9,953 nt of DNA from Rubrobacteraceae bacterium (GTDB lineage: Bacteria > Actinomycetota > Rubrobacteria > Rubrobacterales > Rubrobacteraceae). The notes under the pieces are model-generated. The model ran no database searches, had not been told where the DNA came from, and was given only the letters and a program-made list of their open reading frames with translations. The stretch covers positions 1-9,953 of the forward strand of contig JAJNDJ010000015.1 of assembly GCA_021156345.1 (NCBI GenBank), in the 5' to 3' direction. The position numbers and the translations under genes are program-made. Positions 6,181-9,953 of this stretch are shown one piece after another; position 1 is the first letter of the stretch; each line of letters begins with the position of its first letter.

Positions 6181-6780
6181 TCAACGCTCCACACTCTTGC
6201 CCTTCCTGTAGCCCTTCTGAACAGGATCTGTCAAGATATTAGATGGTGGGACGGCTCGCGGGGCCGGGAAGTTGGCCGGGGTGGCCCGGAAGGCGGCGTG
6301 CAGGTGCCAGGCCACAAGCGCAACGACCGCGAGCATAACCCCAAGGACCACGAGCTCGAGCGAAGCGTGGTTGCGGACCGCCTCGGCCGCGAGGATCAGG
6401 CCGGCTATGACGGCCACCGCGAGTGAGATGCCCCGGTGGAAGCGACCTGCCTCCGAGTGCGGCCAGGGGTCCATGGCGCGCACGACTTCTCGCCCCTCGT
6501 CGGAATCGGTGCACTCGGCCTTGGCCGGGCAATAGTTGCAGATCTGGGGCCTGCCCCGGTAGCGCACCAGCCGCCGCTCGTGATCCACTTCGCTCCTGAC
6601 GAGGAGCTGGTCCTCGGGACAGATCCAAGCGTCGTGCGAGGGATGATAGGTGAACCCGGCGGTGCGGTAGCGTTCAGAGCGGACGTGCGAGTGGCGGGCT
6701 AAGAGATCGAGCCCGAGGGCTGCGCCGAGCAGGAAGATCGCGTAGCCTACCGCCAGCAAAACTTCGGGATGGATGGTCAT
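6181..6780 (-). CDS. Membrane protein with transposase-like four-Cys domain, norB operon
   Basis: This 199-residue protein has one N-terminal membrane helix (about 7-27) and two near the C-terminus (about 118-135 and 142-160). Between them is a soluble domain: FTYHPSHDAWICPEDQ, then CNYCPAKAECTDSDEGREVVR, giving Cys54, Cys81, Cys84 and Cys90. This layout (Y-x-P...D-x-W-x-CPE..., C-x2-C-P-x-K-x2-CT, R-x-V-R) closely resembles the Cys segment of IS1182-family transposases, but no catalytic DDE residues are present, so it seems a domain reused in a membrane protein. ATG 6780 lies four bases after the norB stop with GGGAG upstream, so it is co-translated with norB. Function is unknown; binding of zinc or an Fe-S centre and a role in NO or quinol metabolism are inference. 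Uncharacterised actinobacterial membrane proteins of this layout are familiar to me, but I cannot check that. Confidence 0.8.
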   Translation of the reverse strand: MTIHPEVLLAVGYAIFLLGAALGLDLLARHSHVRSERYRTAGFTYHPSHDAWICPEDQLLVRSEVDHERRLVRYRGRPQICNYCPAKAECTDSDEGREVVRAMDPWPHSEAGRFHRGISLAVAVIAGLILAAEAVRNHASLELVVLGVMLAVVALVAWHLHAAFRATPANFPAPRAVPPSNILTDPVQKGYRKGKSVER

Positions 6781-6784
6781 TGGC

Positions 6785-9091
6785 CTACCGCTCCCTCGGC
6801 CCGGTGGCTTCGGGCTCGGTGATCTCGGTGAAGAGGATATCATCAGGCTCCTCCACAACTACGCGCGGGACGGTGTGGCGCACGCCGAGGTAGCAGAGGT
6901 ACAACAGCGGCAGCACGCCGCCGACGATGAAGACCACGTCCCCCGGCAGACGAATCCACTCCAGGAGGGCGTTCGTCTCGTTGGTCAGGAACTCCAGCGT
7001 GCGGGCCTCGTAGTAACCTACGCTCACCGACTGGTAGAGCTGCAGGATGCCCAAAGGGAAGAGCGTAGCGAAGCACATCCAGGCGAGCCCTATGTTGAGC
7101 GACCAGAAGCTTATCTTGGCCGCCCGCTCCGACCAGCGCTCCTCCGGGATCAGGTAGCGCAGGCAGAACAGCGCGAGCCCCGCTGCAAGCATCCCGTAGA
7201 CCCCCATCATCGCCGCGTGGCCATGGTTGGCGGTCAGGGCGGTGCCGATCTGGTAGTAGGAGATGATCGGCAGGTTTATGAGGAAGCCGAAGATCCCTGC
7301 CCCGAGGAAGTTCCAGAAACCCACCGCCACGAGGAACATCACGGCCCAGCGGTGCGGGAACGGCGTGGGAGAGCGTGACTCCTGCCTGGCCCCGAGCTGC
7401 AAAAAGCTCCAGGCCTCTACGGTCAGGAAGGTCAAGGGGATCACCTCCGCCGCCGAGAAGAACGCGCCTAGAGCCATATGTTCTGCAGGCGTCCCCGAGA
7501 AATACAGGTGGTGCATGGTACCGATCACACCCCCCGCCGAATACAGCAAAATGTCCAGGTAGATGACGGTGAGTGCCACCTTCTCGCGCACGACACCGAG
7601 CAGGACGAAGATGTAGGCGACCATGACTGTCGTGAAAAGTTCCAGGAAGTCCTCGACCCACAGATGGACGACCCAGAAGCGCCAGAAGTCCGCCGTCGTG
7701 AAGTGCGAGTCGGGCCGGGCGAGCAGCCCGACGGCGTAGAACGCAGGAATCGCAAGGGCTGCGAAGAAGAACAGCCACGGCATGTTGCCCATATGCTCGC
7801 GCCGTAGCCGCCCGCGCATCGCCCTAAAGAGCATCACGACCCAGAAGAAGAGGCCTATCGAGAGCAGTACCTGCCAGAAGCGCCCCAGGTCGAGGTACTC
7901 GAAGCCCTGGTTACCGAACCAGGCCCACAGGTCTCCCGTGAGGCCGAAGATACCCGCCCACTCCCCGACGAGGCTCCCGAAGACGACTATGGCCAGGGCG
8001 CCGAGCAGCCCGAAGGCGAGGAGGCGCTGGCCCTGCGGCTCCCGGCCGGCGATCATCGGCGCGAGGAAGATCCCCGCCGCCAGAAAGGAGGTCGCCACCC
8101 AGAAGATGGCCAGCTGCACGTGCCAGGTGCGCATGAGGTTGTAGGGCAGAAACCGGGCGAGGTCTATGCCGAAGAAGCTCGCCAGATCCGCCCGATAGTG
8201 CTGGGACGCCGCCCCCACCAGCGTCTGCACGAGGAAGAGCGCGGCCATGACTATAAAGAACCACGCGCACGCCCGCTGCGCCGGCGTGAGCGCCACGTCC
8301 CCGGGGCTGCGAAACGACAGCGTAGCCTGCTCGCGCCCGCGCCAGCCGAGGAAGTTCCACCGGCCGAAGGCCGCAAACAAGAGCCCGATGCCACCCAGGA
8401 GCGCGATCAAGGAGAGCACGCTCCACACCACGACGTTGGCGGTCGGCTCGTTCTCCACGAGCGGCTCGGGCGGCCAGTTGTTGGTGTAGGTGTAGTCCGT
8501 CCCCGGCCTCAAGGCCGAGGCGGCCCACGCCGTCCAGGCGAAGTATGCCGTTAGCTGCTTGATCTCCCCAGGATCGCTTATCGCCTCAGGCCTGAGCCCG
8601 TACTTCGTGGTCGGCTCCCCGAAGTACCGCCCATAGTGCTCGCGTAACTCCTCGAAGGCCGCAGCCTGCGGTGCGGTGAACTGGAGGGTTCGCGCCTGGG
8701 GGTCGTAGCGGTTCTCCTTGAAGTCCTCGATGGTCTGCGCCGTCGCCCGGTCGGAGCCCCCTCCCCCGTAGCTCTCGCGCACGTAGAGAGCGGATCGCCG
8801 CAGATAATCGGCGGTGAAGTCGGGGCCGAGATAGGCACCGTGCCCGAAAATGGAACCGTACTGCATCAGGCCGTTGCGCAGGAAGACCCCCTGCCCGGCC
8901 CTCACGTCCTCCCCGGTGAAGACGACCTCGCCCTGCGGGTCCACGACCCGATCGGGGATCGGCGGCTGCCCCGAATACGCCCGATACGCCAGAAGCCCAA
9001 GCACGAAGAAGCCGAACAAGACCACCAGCGCCACGGCCTGAACCCAGCCCTTCGAGATAAGCAGCTCACGCCGCTCCGATCCTCGTACCAC
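6785..9091 (-). CDS. norB: Quinol-dependent nitric oxide reductase (qNor/NorZ), haem-copper oxidase superfamily
   Basis: This protein reduces 2 NO to N2O and water with electrons from quinol, in the cytoplasmic membrane. At 768 residues it is qNor-sized: an N-terminal helix (17-37), a cytochrome-c-like periplasmic domain without CxxCH, including YGSIFGHGAYLGPDF (78-92), then the catalytic helices. Ligands can be assigned by the spacing known from NorB: low-spin haem His324 (RTWHVQLAIFW) and His625, haem b3 His623 (NHGHAAMMG), FeB His476, His527 and His528 (HLWVE; TMHHLYFSG) and Glu480. The 51-residue step from His476 to His527 equals that of the cytochrome-c type. The GTG at 9091 is chosen because GGAGGTG lies just upstream and the protein N-terminus fits. 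The Rrf2 regulator lies directly upstream and a membrane protein follows after four bases. No norC is present, in line with the quinol type. The role may be NO detoxification or denitrification. Confidence 0.95.
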   Translation of the reverse strand: MVRGSERRELLISKGWVQAVALVVLFGFFVLGLLAYRAYSGQPPIPDRVVDPQGEVVFTGEDVRAGQGVFLRNGLMQYGSIFGHGAYLGPDFTADYLRRSALYVRESYGGGGSDRATAQTIEDFKENRYDPQARTLQFTAPQAAAFEELREHYGRYFGEPTTKYGLRPEAISDPGEIKQLTAYFAWTAWAASALRPGTDYTYTNNWPPEPLVENEPTANVVVWSVLSLIALLGGIGLLFAAFGRWNFLGWRGREQATLSFRSPGDVALTPAQRACAWFFIVMAALFLVQTLVGAASQHYRADLASFFGIDLARFLPYNLMRTWHVQLAIFWVATSFLAAGIFLAPMIAGREPQGQRLLAFGLLGALAIVVFGSLVGEWAGIFGLTGDLWAWFGNQGFEYLDLGRFWQVLLSIGLFFWVVMLFRAMRGRLRREHMGNMPWLFFFAALAIPAFYAVGLLARPDSHFTTADFWRFWVVHLWVEDFLELFTTVMVAYIFVLLGVVREKVALTVIYLDILLYSAGGVIGTMHHLYFSGTPAEHMALGAFFSAAEVIPLTFLTVEAWSFLQLGARQESRSPTPFPHRWAVMFLVAVGFWNFLGAGIFGFLINLPIISYYQIGTALTANHGHAAMMGVYGMLAAGLALFCLRYLIPEERWSERAAKISFWSLNIGLAWMCFATLFPLGILQLYQSVSVGYYEARTLEFLTNETNALLEWIRLPGDVVFIVGGVLPLLYLCYLGVRHTVPRVVVEEPDDILFTEITEPEATGPRER

Positions 9092-9139
9092 CAGCCACCT
9101 CCAAATGATCCCAGCCAGGCTAGGATCGCCACCCCGAAA

Positions 9140-9168
9140 ATATTACCAATTTAGTAATATAACTTTAA
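9140..9168 (-). promoter_or_regulatory. norB promoter with overlapping perfect inverted repeat (likely NO-regulator operator)
   Basis: ATATTAC (9140-9146) and GTAATAT (9154-9160) form a perfect dyad of seven-base arms around a seven-base spacer, in an AT-rich patch within GC-rich DNA. On the minus strand a promoter can be read as TTAAAG (9168-9163), 17 bases, TAATAT (9145-9140), which would start transcription about 40 bases before the norB GTG. The dyad covers the -10 and most of the spacer, the place for a repressor. The natural candidate is the Rrf2 protein encoded just upstream; the dyad is not a classic FNR/Dnr site. The stretch 9092-9207 holds nothing else I recognise. Confidence 0.55.
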
Positions 9169-9207
9169 CCCTAACCATAACGCAAGGTGTTTGGTGTGAG
9201 AACTCTG

Positions 9208-9636
9208 CTACGCTCTTGGGAGCTTGTCGGAGGCGGTTCGCGAGATGAATTCTTTGATGGTCTGCGTGCCGAGGTGCTCGAGGATTGCTTGCTGGCCCTC
9301 TACCCAGGCGTCGTGCAGGGCGCATGGAGCGCCCTCTCCGCAGGCGCGATCCTCCATGATGCAGCGGGCGACGCCGAATGGCCCTTCGACCGTTTCTACA
9401 GCTTCCCGAAGCGTTATTTTGTTCGCGGGTCGTGCAAGCCGGGAACCTCCGCCGCGGCCCTGTTCGGTCTCGACGAGACCTGCGTGGGAGAGCTTGGCCA
9501 GGATGCGAGCTAGCAGCCGGCGGGGAATGTGGGCTTCGGTGGAGATCCTGTCGGCGGTCACCCGCTCACCGACCCGGGCAAGATACACCAGAGCCCTCAA
9601 AGCGTACCGCCCTTCGCTACTCAACTCCAGCTTCAA
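9208..9636 (-). CDS. Rrf2-family Fe-S regulator, NsrR-like
   Basis: The protein has the Rrf2 winged-helix fold: LSSEGRYALRALVYLA at the start, a recognition region IPRRLLARILAKLSHAGLVET (broken by no gaps) and the wing GRGGGSRLARP. Cys92, Cys99 and Cys105 sit where NsrR and IscR bind their Fe-S cluster, though the spacing is C-x6-C-x5-C rather than the common C-x5-C-x5-C. NsrR loses or nitrosylates its cluster with NO and leaves DNA. Position immediately upstream of norB on the same strand supports an NO-sensing repressor. The frame is open to ATG 9690, but homologues begin with the KLxLSSEGRYAL block. TTG 9636 lies nine bases after AAAGGAG and gives a normal 142 residues; GTG 9642 is too close to it. 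IscR- or RirA-like roles are less likely from context. Confidence 0.85.
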   Translation of the reverse strand: MKLELSSEGRYALRALVYLARVGERVTADRISTEAHIPRRLLARILAKLSHAGLVETEQGRGGGSRLARPANKITLREAVETVEGPFGVARCIMEDRACGEGAPCALHDAWVEGQQAILEHLGTQTIKEFISRTASDKLPRA

Positions 9637-9706
9637 ACCCACCGACTCCTTTGGAGGGAATACTTGTCCGCTCCGATCACCCAGGAACATTACCCGCTAA
9701 TGCACA

Positions 9707-9724
9707 CCTCTCTACCGCGAGAGG
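9707..9724. repeat. Short inverted repeat upstream of the Rrf2 gene
   Basis: CCTCTC-TACCGC-GAGAGG is a perfect six-base-arm hairpin about 70-90 bases upstream of the regulator's start. It may be an operator or a weak RNA hairpin; there is no T-run to make it a terminator. It does not resemble the AT-rich norB dyad. Confidence 0.25.
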
Positions 9725-9867
9725 CCTCTTCGACCACTAGACTTGTAATGATATGTGAAGAATAAGGTCACGTTTCGCGTGCGGACGAGTATGCCGCGCC
9801 TCATCCGATCTCGCCGGTCGTCTGATAGGGCCGCATCCGCTCCAGAATAGGAGAGTGGGACGCGGCG

Positions 9868-9953
9868 GTGGAGAGGGAGAGGCACCTGGCCAAAATCATA
9901 GGAGCAGAAGCTGAGCGAGCCGCTTCGGTAGAGATTATGAAGGAACACCGATT
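9868..9953 (+). CDS. Possible start of a plus-strand gene cut by the right edge
   Basis: After an in-frame stop at 9826-9828 this frame stays open to the window end. From GTG 9868 it encodes 28 residues rich in Glu, Arg, Ala and Lys (VERERHLAKIIGAEAERAA...), consistent with an amphipathic helix. AGGAG lies upstream but about a dozen bases away, which is far. The residues are plausible for a real protein, but the piece is too short to name. It would be divergent from the Rrf2 gene. It may be chance. Confidence 0.25.
   Translation, partial: MERERHLAKIIGAEAERAASVEIMKEHR

Noticed and set aside
6181..6780. An IS1182-type transposase fragment
   Set aside because: Only the Cys segment is similar. 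The frame is complete, has a good start and membrane helices on both sides, and no catalytic DDE region or terminal repeats are visible.
6785..9091. HLWVED in norB where cytochrome-c-type enzymes have HLWVEG
   Set aside because: The FeB ligands His476 and Glu480 are intact, and I recall Asp after the Glu in actinobacterial and similar quinol-type enzymes, so this looks like ordinary subfamily variation.
9712..9948. Minus-strand frame of 78 codons upstream of the Rrf2 gene
   Set aside because: The composition is low in hydrophobic core residues and rich in Arg/Ser as in chance frames, with no convincing ribosome binding site; the opposite strand looks more protein-like at its end.

Overview
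The window looks like chromosome of a high-GC bacterium, most likely an actinobacterium of the Rubrobacter kind. That assignment is an inference from about two-thirds GC in sampled gene interiors, frequent GTG/TTG starts with strong Shine-Dalgarno sequences, and the gene families present; no marker gene fixes the taxon. Nearly all genes lie on the minus strand. There are no rRNAs, tRNAs, CRISPR arrays or recognisable insertion sequences, and no gene-free stretch exceeds 300 bases.

Left part (1-2516): a [NiFe]-hydrogenase locus with visibly lower GC (about 42% in one sampled line of the protease gene and 52% in one of the large subunit). On the minus strand a small subunit (1936-2466) overlaps a large subunit (645-1946). 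Facing them on the plus strand is a hydrogenase maturation protease (365-705). It is split into two frames and has apparently lost its middle, including the expected central metal-binding Asp. Its 3' end overlaps the 3' end of the large-subunit gene by 61 bases, antisense to the very Ni-binding motif and cleavage region that such a protease acts on. The large subunit has Asn where His or Arg normally precedes the cleavage site. Together these suggest a transferred hydrogenase that is decaying or matures in an unusual way. A six-Cys zinc-ribbon-like protein runs off the left edge.

Middle (2598-5141): a GlcE/GlcD-type FAD-binding protein upstream of the hydrogenase, a ZIP-family metal transporter, and an unrecognised 163-residue protein just upstream of the transporter.

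Right part (5341-9636): a probable nitric-oxide response cluster, all on the minus strand. An Rrf2-family regulator with three Cys (NsrR-like) precedes norB, a complete quinol-type nitric oxide reductase with all expected haem and FeB ligands. A perfect 7-7-7 inverted repeat covers the predicted norB -10 element. Four bases after norB begins a membrane protein carrying a four-Cys segment resembling the zinc-ribbon region of IS1182-type transposases. Next comes a 46-codon remnant of a second FAD-oxidase gene, whose stop overlaps the start of a PAS-LuxR regulator with its own three-Cys cluster. The likely logic is NO sensing by the Rrf2 protein, derepression of norB, and co-expression of a Cys-bearing membrane protein and a second possible redox or NO sensor. 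The right edge holds a weak partial ORF.
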